A stretch of 64,000 nt of DNA from an uncultured Dehalococcoidia bacterium (GCA_951812505.1 CATOSI010000005.1:1-64000), one strand, 5' to 3'. Counted from the stretch's first letter, positions 36,297-45,700 are shown. The notes: generated by a model from the letters alone, not told the origin. Translations and numbers: made by a program.

Positions 36297-37355
36297 ATGG
36301 CGAACAACGGACACCGAACCCACATCTACGTCGGACTCGCGGGCGAGGGCGAAAATATAGCCGAAGGCGGGCTGCTTCGCCAGGTTGAAGGCGAAGACGA
36401 CTGGCACAGCATCACCAACGGCTTGCCTCCGCAGCCACAGGTCAGGTCGCTGCTCGTACATCCTCACAACCCCGCCATCGTGTATGCCGGAACCCAACTC
36501 GGAGTCTATCGTAGCGACGACCGGGGCGATCACTGGGAAGCCCTCGAGTCTCCGCGCGACGGCATGGACGTCTGGTCACTCGCGTTCCATCCGTCCGACC
36601 CCGACATCATCTACGCCGGATACGAGCCCTGCTCGATCTACCGCACCGAAAACGGCGGTGAGTCCTGGAAGCAGATGAACACCGACAGAGTGGCCTTCCC
36701 CAACGTGACCACCTACATGCCCCCGCTCGCCAAGCGCGTCATTGGAATAGCCGCCGACCCGTCCGCCCCCTCTGACATGTACGCGTCCATAGAAGTCGGC
36801 GGCTTGCTCGCATCCCGCGACGGAGGCGAAAGCTGGGACTCCATAACCGACGGCCTCTATACCGAGAACCACACCGTTGACCTGCACGGCGTCCAGGTTA
36901 GCCTGGCAGCGCCCGGAACAGTATTCATCATCGCGCAGGTAGCCATGTTCAGGAGCAGAAACCGCGGTCACCGCTGGGAACACATAAGGTTCGGAGAGAT
37001 GTTCCCCGGCGGTTCGTACTGTCGTGGCCTCATAGTCGCGCCAGACGACCCCAACACGCTCTACCTCGCAGCGGGAGCCGGTGGCGGAGGCGCTCCCGCC
37101 GGAACTCAGGAGGCCGGAGCTCTGTTCCGCAGCCGCGACACGGGCGAGACCTGGGACCGCGTGGACATCGGCGACACACCTCCGAGCCGCATGTTCCAGA
37201 TAGCCATAGACAGAGCGGCGCCCTCCAATGTCTATTGCTGCACCGGCTACGGCCACTTCTACACCAGCAACGACGCTGGAGAAACATGGTCGGGTTCAAT
37301 CCTACCGGCGGAACTGTCCCGCAGCCGACACGTATATCCGATGGTCGCCGGATAG
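36297..37355 (+). CDS. BNR/Asp-box repeat beta-propeller protein
   Basis: 352 residues from the ATG at 36297 (GGAGG 7 bases upstream). Repeated Asp-box units are visible: GVYRSDDRGDHWEAL, SIYRTENGGESWKQM, GLLASRDGGESWDSI, AMFRSRNRGHRWEHI, ALFRSRDTGETWDRV and FYTSNDAGETWSG. These build a sialidase/sortilin-like propeller. No signal peptide or catalytic Arg triad was recognised, so it may be a binding protein or a cytoplasmic hydrolase. Confidence 0.8.
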   Translation: MANNGHRTHIYVGLAGEGENIAEGGLLRQVEGEDDWHSITNGLPPQPQVRSLLVHPHNPAIVYAGTQLGVYRSDDRGDHWEALESPRDGMDVWSLAFHPSDPDIIYAGYEPCSIYRTENGGESWKQMNTDRVAFPNVTTYMPPLAKRVIGIAADPSAPSDMYASIEVGGLLASRDGGESWDSITDGLYTENHTVDLHGVQVSLAAPGTVFIIAQVAMFRSRNRGHRWEHIRFGEMFPGGSYCRGLIVAPDDPNTLYLAAGAGGGGAPAGTQEAGALFRSRDTGETWDRVDIGDTPPSRMFQIAIDRAAPSNVYCCTGYGHFYTSNDAGETWSGSILPAELSRSRHVYPMVAG

Positions 37356-37375
37356 CGTGATCCCATAAACGTTGA

Positions 37376-37412
37376 ATTGTAGGGGCGAACCCTTGTGGTC
37401 GCCCTTTACAAT
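37376..37412. repeat. Dispersed hairpin between convergent genes
   Basis: ATTGTAGGGGCGAACCC (37376-37392) is largely complementary to GGTCGCCCTTTACAAT (37397-37412). It resembles the widespread GTAGGGGCGACC...GGTCGCCC palindrome of uncultivated bacteria and lies exactly between two stop codons, where it may terminate transcription both ways. Confidence 0.6.
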
Positions 37413-37413
37413 C

Positions 37414-38790
37414 CTAAATCGGCCCAGGAGCAAGCCGGACCGGAAACGGAACATCAGGATTCTCCGACACAATCCTACTCCATGCCGCGTGCCCTATCTC
37501 CTCCGCCCGCTCGATGACCTCCGCCTCGTCAATCGTCAGAACACGACCGTCCCTCATTACCCACTCCCCGTTGACCATCACGTGCGTTATGTCCGCCGGC
37601 TGACCCTGATGCACAAACCCCGACACGATTCTCAACGTCGGAACCAGATGGGCACGTCGGGCGTCAATCATAAACAGGTCTGCCTTCTTGCCCGCCTCCA
37701 GGCTGCCCACCTCGTCCGCTATCCCCAGTGCTCTGGCTCCTCCAATCGTTGCCCACTCTAGAACATCCTCCGGCGTGGGCCACATCTCATCATTCCGCCT
37801 CACCCGCTCGTGGAACAACCCCGCCCTCATCACCTCCACCATATCCTCCGCCATATTGTCCGACCCCATCCCTATCACGCAGCCCGCCGCCTGAAGCTCC
37901 AAGACCGGAGCTGCCGCCCCGCGCCGCGCCGCTATCGCCGCATTGTTCGACACCGCCACTCCGTGCTGACCCAGCAGCGCCACTTCCGAATCGTCAACAT
38001 ACCGGCAGTGCGCCACCACCAGCCGCTCGTTCAGCAACCCGTTCGCGAACAGGTACTGCGTCGGACGCACTCCGCGCATCCGCATCACACCCTCGATCTC
38101 CTTCTGACTCTGAGACAGGTGAATCGTGGACCTCACATCATGTCTGTCCGCCATCTCCACCGACTCCCGCAGCAACTCCGGCGAGCACAGCTCCGGCGCG
38201 TGCGGAGACACCATACACTGCACCCGTCCGTCCTCCGCTCCGTGCCACCGCGAAATGAGGTCTTCACTTCGCCTTAACCCTGCCTCCAGTTTGTCGGATG
38301 AGAAAGCATACCTGCCCTGCTCGAACGCAGCATCTTCAATGTCGTTGAAATTCTCCGCCAGGAACAGCCGCATACCAGTCCCCGCCAGGCTCTCCGCATA
38401 CGACGGAATATCGTTGGAGATCTCCAGCATCGTCGTCGTGCCGCTTCGGATCGCCTCTAGCGCACCCAGCAGACCGAAGACGTTCCGCCCATCCTCATCC
38501 AGCAGACCGCGCCCTGTCGTCGGAAAGCGCAGCGTCGTCGGAAACCCGAAATCTTCCAGGATCCCCCTGTCCGCCGTCGCCAGCAGATGCGTATGACAAT
38601 TCACCAGACCGGGAAACACCACCTTCCCACGCCCATCCAGCCGCTCCGCCCCCGGATACCTCACCTCCAACTCCCCGCTTGGCCCAACCTCCGCTATCCG
38701 CTCCCCCTCCACTGCCAGGGCCGCGCCATAGTGAATCCTCCGCCCCGTGTCGCACGTGACCACAGTCGTATTCGTTATCAGAACAGTCAT
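37414..38790 (-). CDS. Metal-dependent amidohydrolase (chlorohydrolase/cytosine deaminase-like)
   Basis: 458 residues. Metal ligands: LVNCHTHLLAT (~60-70), SPHAPELCS, STIHLSQSQKE (His), VVAHCRYV and IGMGSDN (Asp), with the C-terminal LEAGKKADLFMIDARR re-entering the small beta domain. This is subtype III of the amidohydrolase superfamily (TrzA/AtzA/SsnA/Mta-SAH deaminase). It probably deaminates or dechlorinates a nitrogen heterocycle. Substrate unknown. Confidence 0.88.
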   Translation of the reverse strand: MTVLITNTTVVTCDTGRRIHYGAALAVEGERIAEVGPSGELEVRYPGAERLDGRGKVVFPGLVNCHTHLLATADRGILEDFGFPTTLRFPTTGRGLLDEDGRNVFGLLGALEAIRSGTTTMLEISNDIPSYAESLAGTGMRLFLAENFNDIEDAAFEQGRYAFSSDKLEAGLRRSEDLISRWHGAEDGRVQCMVSPHAPELCSPELLRESVEMADRHDVRSTIHLSQSQKEIEGVMRMRGVRPTQYLFANGLLNERLVVAHCRYVDDSEVALLGQHGVAVSNNAAIAARRGAAAPVLELQAAGCVIGMGSDNMAEDMVEVMRAGLFHERVRRNDEMWPTPEDVLEWATIGGARALGIADEVGSLEAGKKADLFMIDARRAHLVPTLRIVSGFVHQGQPADITHVMVNGEWVMRDGRVLTIDEAEVIERAEEIGHAAWSRIVSENPDVPFPVRLAPGPI

Positions 38791-38814
38791 ACGCTCACCA
38801 ATCCAGGTACGGGC

Positions 38815-39567
38815 CTACTCTCCGCGTAACCGTCGAAGCTCCGTTTCCATTTCAGCCATTCTCGCTTCGGCAGCTATGCGAGCTTCCCGTTCACCTTCGG
38901 CAAGCGCTTCCGCGGCTTCAACACGTGCTTCAGCAACTTCGGCGCGAGCGAGGGACTCAACGTTATTCTCCAGCCAGCGACCCGTCGCCGGATCGTAGAA
39001 GCGCAGGCGGCCTTCCTCCCAGCGCAGATCAAGATTCAGAAGCGGACTATGAGCGCGCGGCAAACCATCCACGTCCGACATCATCTCGAAACGGCGATAC
39101 TCACCCTCCACCAGATACTCACCAACCAGCGGTTCGCCATAATGCTCGCCGCCCGTCGGATCATAGCGCCAGTACTCCAGCGCGCCCAGCCGTGCGTAAA
39201 GCTCCCGCTTTGGCCCCAGGTCATTCTCCGCCGTGCTGGGGGAGCCAATCTCAAGAACGAAGTCCGGGAACTTGCCGGCCTCACACACCCGATAGGTCCT
39301 ATTGAGCTCCAATAGCGCCACCCTGCCAATTCCAAACACGATATAGCAGTCGGGGGCCACGCTTAAACTGGGGTTACCCTCCACGTAATAGATGAGAGTA
39401 TTCCCGCTCACCAAGACATCCAAACCTTCTAGGAACGCCTTGAGAGTATCCAGAACATCTACGAAATAGGGTTCCTGCTCCAAACCATCAGGCAACGGCA
39501 GACCGTCCGTGTCCGGGTAGATGATTTCCTGTTCGATCTCTGCTGGTATGGAGAGTTTCGTAGTCAT
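38815..39567 (-). CDS. Uma2-family nuclease (DUF820) with C-terminal coiled coil
   Basis: 250 residues. The PD-(D/E)xK-like core is ESGN-free but recognisable: VAPDCYIVFG (Asp), FPDFVLEIGSPSTAENDLGPKRELYARLGALEYWRYDP (Glu, Lys). The last ~60 residues are an Ala/Glu/Arg-rich coiled coil (ARAEVAEARVEAAEALAEGEREAR). Uma2 proteins are numerous in Chloroflexota and cyanobacteria; function is poorly known and mobile-element links are suspected. Confidence 0.85.
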   Translation of the reverse strand: MTTKLSIPAEIEQEIIYPDTDGLPLPDGLEQEPYFVDVLDTLKAFLEGLDVLVSGNTLIYYVEGNPSLSVAPDCYIVFGIGRVALLELNRTYRVCEAGKFPDFVLEIGSPSTAENDLGPKRELYARLGALEYWRYDPTGGEHYGEPLVGEYLVEGEYRRFEMMSDVDGLPRAHSPLLNLDLRWEEGRLRFYDPATGRWLENNVESLARAEVAEARVEAAEALAEGEREARIAAEARMAEMETELRRLRGE

Positions 39568-39621
39568 CGGTTCGCTCCTAGGGACATTCTATCCCCAAAT
39601 CCCAAACCCGCAAGCCATTTT

Positions 39622-40053
39622 TCACTGAATCCCCAGACGCTCCATATCCACGAACGGATTGATCACCCGTAGCCCATCATAGTCTTGGGTGTCGCTCAGG
39701 TCTTCCGAATACACCGCGTCGCATCCGGTCATACGCGCCGCTGCCAGAATCGCGCCGTCCCAATACGACAAACCAAAGCGTCGACTTATCGAAACCGCGT
39801 CTTGGAATAGGTCCAGAGTGATAGGTTGCACCGGAAATCTGAGCAAAGTCCCAAGGAATGCGAAAGCATCCTCACGGGTCATCCGACTAGGACGAGTCTG
39901 ACGAGTTGCCTGGTGGTAGAACTCCTGAAGAACCTGTACCGACAAAGCCAGATCCTGCCGTCTCAGAAGTTCGAGAGCGCGACGTCGCTTGTCGGTATCC
40001 TCCGGCAGGACGCTGATCGCATAGATCAGCACATTGGTATCAACGAATCGCAT
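39622..40053 (-). CDS. PIN-domain toxin, VapC-like
   Basis: 143 residues. PIN acidic residues: MRFVDTNVLIYA (Asp5), LSVQVLQEFYHQ (Glu), LSYWDGAILAAA (Asp) and AVYSEDLSD. The toxin would cleave RNA with Mg2+. Its start overlaps the end of the antitoxin-like gene by 14 bases, the usual antitoxin-first order. Confidence 0.88.
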   Translation of the reverse strand: MRFVDTNVLIYAISVLPEDTDKRRRALELLRRQDLALSVQVLQEFYHQATRQTRPSRMTREDAFAFLGTLLRFPVQPITLDLFQDAVSISRRFGLSYWDGAILAAARMTGCDAVYSEDLSDTQDYDGLRVINPFVDMERLGIQ

Positions 40054-40330
40054 CAGAACCGTTTATCGCTTCATCGTACAACTCATCACGAGTCAGATTA
40101 TCCCTTGAGTCCAACCCAACACCCCTAGAATCAAAGTCCGCAATCACCTCATCCAAATCCATGGCCCGAAGCTCCACACCAAACGTCGCACTAGGCTCAT
40201 CTGCTTGCTCACCCGCGAGACTCATTAGATACTCTCGCACGAGCGCGGATACTGACGTGCCCAACTGCGCCGCCCGCACTTGAGCACCCCGGTGTGTATC
40301 ATCATCAACTGACACAGTGATTTTCTTCAT
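40040..40330 (-). CDS. Ribbon-helix-helix antitoxin of the PIN toxin
   Basis: 96 residues from the ATG at 40330 (MKKITVSVDDDTHRGAQVRAAQLGTS). The N-terminus has the beta strand and two helices of an RHH repressor (VSALVREYL); the C-terminal acidic tail (EVIADFDSRG, DELYDEAI) would bind the toxin. It probably autoregulates the pair. Confidence 0.82.
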   Translation of the reverse strand: MKKITVSVDDDTHRGAQVRAAQLGTSVSALVREYLMSLAGEQADEPSATFGVELRAMDLDEVIADFDSRGVGLDSRDNLTRDELYDEAINGSDAIR

Positions 40331-40501
40331 CGTCCACAACTCACACTACTGTGCATTACATAGTACGCAACACCCCGACCTCTCGCAATGGAGCGACCCA
40401 AGTTCGGGAGCTGGATTTCGTGTCCGTCCACATCCTCCCAAGTCGAGTATCCAAATTATCCCAAAACCAGCATTGCAGTGAACCCTCCACTCACTATCAC
40501 A

Positions 40502-42739
40502 TCACGGCGCCCACACATTGAAGTCCTCGAACTCCGGCGAACCCTGGTGGTCCTGGAAGAAGTCCCCCATCACGCTGATCCAGCCCGAGTCCAGATTGTG
40601 CGACAGGTCCAACCTGTCAACTAATTCGCCGTTCACGTAGAACCAACCGCTGTCCCCGATGGCTATCAGCAGAAGATGATTCCTGTTGTACGAGAATGGC
40701 CCTGAGTCCGACAGCCGACCACTCGCCACATCCGTGTATTCGTCGTCACCAACGCCACGGGTCTTATGGAACCAACGCGGTGCGCCCGTCAGACCTATCA
40801 CTTCTAGCCGTCCGCTTTCAGGGTTACGGATAATGAATCCATAATCCCAATCCTCACCCTGCGGATTAGTAAAGTCCACTTCCATTACCAGATCTCGCGT
40901 CCGAATGTGACTATCATGTTTCGGGACAAACTCAGAATCCTTCTCCAGTTTCCCGTCAGCCGGACCATAGCGTTTGTTCAATCGTGCGATTGTGAAGTCC
41001 TTGAACCGCGTGACTTTCCCATCCACCTCGTCACCCTCAAAGGCTCCCGTAATGACCGCTACATCGCCCGCCTTCGTTACATCCGACAATTCAATAGCAG
41101 AGACGAACTCGCCGTTCACGAAGAACCATCCCCGCTGTCCGATAGCCACTACACGCAGGTGATTTTCGTCTCCCTCTCCGACATACAGATTCCTCAGTGT
41201 GCCACCGCCCAGGCTGTTGTACGGCGCGCCGTCTCCCGATTTCATCGCCCAGCGACTGTCGCTATTCACTACGACGTAGATAAAAGGCGCGTTGCGATTC
41301 TTCCTCAGTATGAACCCGTAGTCCCACGAATTGTAACCGGCTGAATACGGATTGGTGAACGTCGCTTCCACCACCAAATCCGCCATAGAAACGTCCGCAT
41401 ATTCAGTTTTAATAAATCCGTCCGACGCATCGTGCCACAATTCACCACTGGTGGGGCCCGTTCCTCCAGTCCGTGCTAGAGCCGTTGCAGTATATTCGGC
41501 GTTCGCTTCACAGACCGAACGCAACAGGGGGATGGACTGAGTACAGCCTTCGTACAGTGAATCCGGATTCGGCGTCGGTGTAGGAACCGGCTGGGGTGTG
41601 ACCGTCGGTGTAGGAGTATGAACGACGGCTTGAAGCATAGGAATACGCTTTTGCACAGTAGTTCCTGAAATGGCGAAATTCAGCCCCTCAGTAGGCCTTC
41701 CGCTCTCCGATTCATCTATGCGGAAAGTATTGATGCCAAGTATCTCTCCGCTCAGCGAAAGCATCGGCCCGCCGCTGTTCCCCGGATTGATAGCGGCATC
41801 GGTCTGTATCACGTCGCTCTGATGGCGAGAGTCGTACCGGGTGGCAGAAACAATCCCCCGGCTTACGGTAGCCTCCCCTTGCATTCCTAGTGCGTAGCCT
41901 ATGATCACCACCTCATCCCCAGCTTCCAGACGGGAGGTATCCCCAAAAGGCAAACTCGTGAAACTGCCGCAGCATATCTTGACCACCGCCAAGTCCCGAA
42001 CCGAGTCCGACCCCAGAACCTCACCTTGATACTCGTCCCTATCGCTCACTGTAACCCTGACGCGGTTGTAACTCTCCACTACGTGCTGGTTCGTGATGAT
42101 GTACGCCGTCCGCCCGTCCACTTCGTATATCGCCCCGCTGCCTGATCCTGACTTGGTTTCAATCCTTACCACCGCAGGCCTTGCCTGTTTAACCATATCC
42201 CTCAGCGAGGCTGTCGGAGGCTCGGTTGGTGTCGGTATCAGCGTCGCGGAAGGCGCGGGAATAGGTGTAGGTGTATCAGTGGGAACAGGCGTCGCGGTAG
42301 CCGTGTGGGTCGGCATGTGTGTAGCAGTAGGAACTGGAGTCGGTGTAGGCGTAGCTGTTGGAATCGGAGTTGGTGTAGCAGTATGGGTCGGCGTAAGTGT
42401 TTCTGTTGGAACGGGTGTGGCCGTTGCTGTATAAGTGGGTGTCAGCGTTGCGGTAGCGGCGAAAGTTGGTGTCGGAGTCACAGTGGGAACAAGTGTCGGT
42501 GTCAAGGTAGGTACGGTCGTAAAGGTCGGTACAGCGATCATAGTCGCGGCCACCCGCGCCTCGATTGTAGCCTCTATATCTGGCGTGGGTGTCGCAGTTT
42601 CCGTCGGCAGAGCGGCTATCACCATCGCTTGCACTGTTGCTTCCAGATCCGGCGTTGGAGTTGGCGACGGAGTCTCGCTTCCCTGACCGCAGCCAACGAC
42701 CAATAAAACAGCCAGAAGCAATATGACTAAGACTTTCAT
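40502..42739 (-). CDS. Surface lipoprotein with DegP-type protease and two C-terminal lamin-G-like repeats
   Basis: 745 residues from the ATG at 42739. Lipobox VVGC gives lipid-modified Cys17. Residues ~25-190 are Thr/Pro-rich low-complexity sequence (TPTPT, ATATP, VPT units), a wall-spanning stalk. Then a trypsin-like domain: ITNQHVV (His), DLAVVKI (Asp) and AAINPGNSGGPML (Ser), similar to DegP/HtrA but without a recognisable PDZ domain. After a second TP-rich linker come two similar ~130-residue beta modules, each with WDYGFI.R, RGWFFVNGEFV or SGWFYVNGELVD, and a terminal EDFNVW or KDFTIA strand, resembling concanavalin/LamG-type binding modules. It probably acts outside the cell. Confidence 0.85.
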   Translation of the reverse strand: MKVLVILLLAVLLVVGCGQGSETPSPTPTPDLEATVQAMVIAALPTETATPTPDIEATIEARVAATMIAVPTFTTVPTLTPTLVPTVTPTPTFAATATLTPTYTATATPVPTETLTPTHTATPTPIPTATPTPTPVPTATHMPTHTATATPVPTDTPTPIPAPSATLIPTPTEPPTASLRDMVKQARPAVVRIETKSGSGSGAIYEVDGRTAYIITNQHVVESYNRVRVTVSDRDEYQGEVLGSDSVRDLAVVKICCGSFTSLPFGDTSRLEAGDEVVIIGYALGMQGEATVSRGIVSATRYDSRHQSDVIQTDAAINPGNSGGPMLSLSGEILGINTFRIDESESGRPTEGLNFAISGTTVQKRIPMLQAVVHTPTPTVTPQPVPTPTPNPDSLYEGCTQSIPLLRSVCEANAEYTATALARTGGTGPTSGELWHDASDGFIKTEYADVSMADLVVEATFTNPYSAGYNSWDYGFILRKNRNAPFIYVVVNSDSRWAMKSGDGAPYNSLGGGTLRNLYVGEGDENHLRVVAIGQRGWFFVNGEFVSAIELSDVTKAGDVAVITGAFEGDEVDGKVTRFKDFTIARLNKRYGPADGKLEKDSEFVPKHDSHIRTRDLVMEVDFTNPQGEDWDYGFIIRNPESGRLEVIGLTGAPRWFHKTRGVGDDEYTDVASGRLSDSGPFSYNRNHLLLIAIGDSGWFYVNGELVDRLDLSHNLDSGWISVMGDFFQDHQGSPEFEDFNVWAP

Positions 42740-42780
42740 GGTCACAAGGGCAGCCACGGAAAAGGGTATCCCGACCTACC

Positions 42781-43320
42781 CTAGAATATCTCCTCCAACC
42801 CCACCCTGAACCCTCCCAGTGCCGCCGAACTCAGCGTATCCCCCTCCACATACGCCCCCGCTATCTCCAGAACCCCGTCCCTCAGCAGCATCACCGTCAC
42901 TATCCTGTTCACCGGATCAATAATCCAGTACTCCTTCACCTCGTACTTGGCATAGAGTTCCCTCTTGTACTTCCAGTCCCACTTGGACGTCGCCGGAGAC
43001 AGAATCTCCACCACTAGGTCCGGCGCGCCCCGAACGTTCGCCGCCGTCCTGATATGCTCCCGCTCCTTCGAGATGAACATGAGATCGGGCTGAACTACCT
43101 CCGTGTCCGAGAACACGATGTCGGACGGAGCGTGAAAGACCCAACCCAGATCCCGACTAGCCACGTAGGGATACATCAGCGACACCAACTTTACACTCGC
43201 CAACTGGTGTTCTTCGTTCGGTGAAGCGACCAAAACCAACTCTCCGTCCAGAAGCTCGTACCTCTCCCCCTCCGGCGTATTCAGATAGTCCTCATACGTG
43301 TACTTCGCCTTCGCAACCAT
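42781..43320 (-). CDS. Uma2-family nuclease (DUF820)
   Basis: 179 residues, usual length for the family. YTYEDYLNTPEGERYELLDGELV at the N-terminus is characteristic; the core has VVQPDLMFIS, PDLVVEILSPATSKWDWKYKRELYAKYEVKEYWIIDP with PD-(D/E)xK-like acidic and Lys residues. Unlike the paralogue at 38815 it has no coiled-coil tail. Confidence 0.9.
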   Translation of the reverse strand: MVAKAKYTYEDYLNTPEGERYELLDGELVLVASPNEEHQLASVKLVSLMYPYVASRDLGWVFHAPSDIVFSDTEVVQPDLMFISKEREHIRTAANVRGAPDLVVEILSPATSKWDWKYKRELYAKYEVKEYWIIDPVNRIVTVMLLRDGVLEIAGAYVEGDTLSSAALGGFRVGLEEIF

Positions 43321-43369
43321 GCCTGCCTTCTTGATAGCGTGACTTGAAACCCAGACCGCCTCGCGCCAT

Positions 43370-43702
43370 TCAGCCGCCTACTTGACTCTGAAGCGCCCGC
43401 GTAACCCAGCTATTCACGCTCATGCCTTCCTCAGCCGCCGATATCGTTATCCGGTGATGAAGTTCCGGCCCGATGTGAACATTCAGGTCGCCCGAGAACG
43501 GCTTTCTCGGCTCAACCCCGTCCTCCGCGCACGACGCGAGATAATCGTCTATGGATATGCGGAACTCTTTCCGCAGTGTATGGACATCTTCCGCCTCGCA
43601 GTTCGCTATCGGATACGGACCACTGTTGACGACGCTCGCGTGAAGCAGTCCGACCGAATCATCATACTCCACCCTGCCGACATAGCCTTTGTACTCTAGC
43701 AT
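43370..43702 (-). CDS. HicB-like antitoxin
   Basis: 110 residues. N-terminal partial RNase-H-like fold (MLEYKGYVGRVEYDDSVGLLHASV, DVHTLRKEFRISIDDYLASC) and a C-terminal ribbon-helix-helix (LNVHIGPELHHRITISAAEEGMSVNSWVTRAL). This is the standard HicB arrangement: toxin binding plus DNA binding. It overlaps the preceding toxin-like gene by 7 bases. Confidence 0.88.
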   Translation of the reverse strand: MLEYKGYVGRVEYDDSVGLLHASVVNSGPYPIANCEAEDVHTLRKEFRISIDDYLASCAEDGVEPRKPFSGDLNVHIGPELHHRITISAAEEGMSVNSWVTRALQSQVGG

Positions 43703-43953
43703 GGCTTCTCTCCAATCTGTTCCAGAAAGCGTGCGATGTCTCTTATAGAGGAGCGTCCGACCTCCGATCCTGGATGAGGACGATGAACTACGATACGCTC
43801 CGATCCTCGTCGGAGAAGTACCCTTGATCCCGAGCGTTCAACGACATCTATGTTCAAGGCTCTCGACATCGCCTCGATCTCTGTCCACCGGATGGCTGCC
43901 GGCGTGGGTCTTGAGAAGATGCGCTCCAACGTTCGTCGGTGGCGTGAGTTCAT
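43696..43953 (-). CDS. HicA-like mRNA interferase toxin
   Basis: 85 residues from the ATG at 43953 (MNSRHRRTLERIFSRPTPAAIRW). The dsRBD-like HicA fold is suggested by IEAMSRALNIDVVERSGSRVLLRRGSERIVVHRPHPG, with the catalytic His in the VVHRPHPG strand, and the C-terminal helix IRDIARFLEQIG. It is first in the toxin-antitoxin operon. Confidence 0.82.
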   Translation of the reverse strand: MNSRHRRTLERIFSRPTPAAIRWTEIEAMSRALNIDVVERSGSRVLLRRGSERIVVHRPHPGSEVGRSSIRDIARFLEQIGEKPC

Positions 43954-44368
43954 TTCTCTATGATACTGTTCCATATCTTGCCTCGCAATCCGATCATTCC
44001 ATACATCAGGATATTCTCATTCCCGTCTCACCAGCCTCACTAAAACCGAAACCCCGCTCGGCGATCTCGGTTCAGACAAACCCTATACACACACCTCTCC
44101 AATTCGCTACAATACATCCATAAAGAACAAGATTTCTAATAATCTGTGCATAAATCCGAGATTATATAAATGAAAAATCGAGAATCCGAAAAAATTTTAC
44201 TGTAGCTAAACTCAGGCGATCTCAGGTGAAACTCTGGTTCAGAGGTCACCTGTTGCGTCACCAGTTACCCTACCAGAACCCACCTGTCGAATAATAAACC
44301 AGACTATATGAACCACCCATCCCAGAGCTAAAAACTAACGACTAAGAACTAAACACCGAGAGGAAAAC
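43954..44368. other. AT-rich intergenic region
   Basis: 415 bases between the HicA-like gene and an oxidoreductase gene. It holds a markedly AT-rich core (about 44110-44205), a motif related to one near 61.85 kb (44277-44312), and a tract of CTAAAAACTAACGACTAAG type just before the gene that recurs at 46.18 kb. No coding frame. Confidence 0.5.
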
Positions 44369-45556
44369 ATGACCCCCAGATCGGCAAACGTAGTCGTCAT
44401 AGGCGGCGGCGTCAACGGGACCAGCGTCGCCATGCACCTCGCCCGCATGGGCGCGGGCAAGGTCGTTCTCGTCGAAAAGGGACACCTCGCCGGCGGCGCT
44501 AGTGGACGCTCCGGCGCGATGGTGCGCGAGCACTATCTGCACCCTACACTTGTCAAGATGGCGATGGAAGCCAGCGACATCTTCCACAATTTTGGCGACG
44601 CGATAGGGGGCGACGCACGCTTCATCCAGACCGGCAGGATGCTCTTCTTCGGAGAGCGCGACGCCGACGCCGCCCGGGCCAACGTCGAAATGAACCGCGA
44701 ACTCGGCGTTGACATCCAAACTCTCAAGCCGTCGGAGGTCGCCAGGATTGTTCCGCAGGCAGACCTCGACGACATAGCGCTCGGCGTGTATGAACCCAAC
44801 TCCGGCTACGCCGACCCCATGGCCACAACCTACGCCTACGCCGACCAGGCCCGAAATAACGGCGCTGAAATCCTGACCGGGTGCGCCGTCACCGAAATCA
44901 AGACCGTCGGAGGCCGCGTCGCCGCCGTCCAGACCGAGGACGGCCTGATAGAGACCGACGCCGTAATCGCCGCCGTCGGACCCTGGGTCAACAAGCTCGC
45001 CGCCCCGCTTGGCGAGTTCCTACCCGTCACCCCCATCAGGGTGCAGATGGTACACCTCCGTCGTCCCCCTTCCCTCGAATCCCTGGACGTCAACGTCATT
45101 GACTACACCACCGGCGCCTACTTCCGTGTGGACGCCGGACACAACACGCTTGTCGGAGGCGAGGAATGGGACGACCTGAGCGAAGTCGTCAACCCCGACG
45201 CCTTCGGCCTCAACGCCGACCACGACACCATCACCCGCTTCTGGGACCGCGCCAGGCTGCGCTTCCCCGACTTCCACGCCGCCACGCAGAGAGGTGGCTA
45301 CGGCTCCCTCTACGATATGACACCCGACGGCAACCCCATCCTGGACAAGTCCCCCAACGTCGAGGGCCTATACTGGGCCACCGGATTCAGCGGCCATGGC
45401 TTCAAGCTGTCCCCGGTCGTGGGCAGGATGGTTGCCGAGTTCGTACTTCACGGCAACAGCAGCGACCATCCCATACACGAGTTCCGCGCCGCCCGCTTCG
45501 ACGAAGGCGACCTCCTTGAGGCCGAACACCCATACCAAGGCCGCCGACACCAGTAA
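44369..45556 (+). CDS. DAO-family FAD-dependent oxidoreductase (sarcosine-oxidase-beta-like)
   Basis: 395 residues; GAGAGGAA upstream. VVVIGGGVNGTSVAMHLARMG is the FAD Rossmann motif, with VEKGHLAGGASGRSGAMVREHY typical of sarcosine/dimethylglycine-oxidase-like proteins. The C-terminal YDMTPDGNPILDKSPNVEGLYWATGFSGHGFKLSPVVGRMVAEFV is the conserved flavin-contact region of the beta subunit group. It probably oxidises an N-methyl or secondary amine. Confidence 0.88.
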   Translation: MTPRSANVVVIGGGVNGTSVAMHLARMGAGKVVLVEKGHLAGGASGRSGAMVREHYLHPTLVKMAMEASDIFHNFGDAIGGDARFIQTGRMLFFGERDADAARANVEMNRELGVDIQTLKPSEVARIVPQADLDDIALGVYEPNSGYADPMATTYAYADQARNNGAEILTGCAVTEIKTVGGRVAAVQTEDGLIETDAVIAAVGPWVNKLAAPLGEFLPVTPIRVQMVHLRRPPSLESLDVNVIDYTTGAYFRVDAGHNTLVGGEEWDDLSEVVNPDAFGLNADHDTITRFWDRARLRFPDFHAATQRGGYGSLYDMTPDGNPILDKSPNVEGLYWATGFSGHGFKLSPVVGRMVAEFVLHGNSSDHPIHEFRAARFDEGDLLEAEHPYQGRRHQ

Positions 45557-45606
45557 GAAACTATCTCAACTAACCGTAGGAAACGAGCAACAAGCCTGGG
45601 ATGGCC

Positions 45607-45628
45607 TCCTCTCCCTTGAGGGAGAGGA
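45607..45628. repeat. Dispersed palindrome (TCCTCTCCC-TTGA-GGGAGAGGA)
   Basis: Perfect 9-base stem with TTGA loop followed by GGTGAGGGTG. A variant of the same widespread family lies at 62924. Placed after the oxidoreductase gene, it may act as a terminator. Confidence 0.65.
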
Positions 45629-45700
45629 TTGAGGTGAGGGTGAAATTCCTTCCCCTTGGGTTTTGAGACAATCACTAAGTGAGGACCATAGGCGCCGGTA

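Noticed and set aside
42093..42706. Val/Gly-rich plus-strand frames
   Set aside because: Antisense of the Thr/Pro-rich stalk of the lipoprotein; low-complexity artefact.
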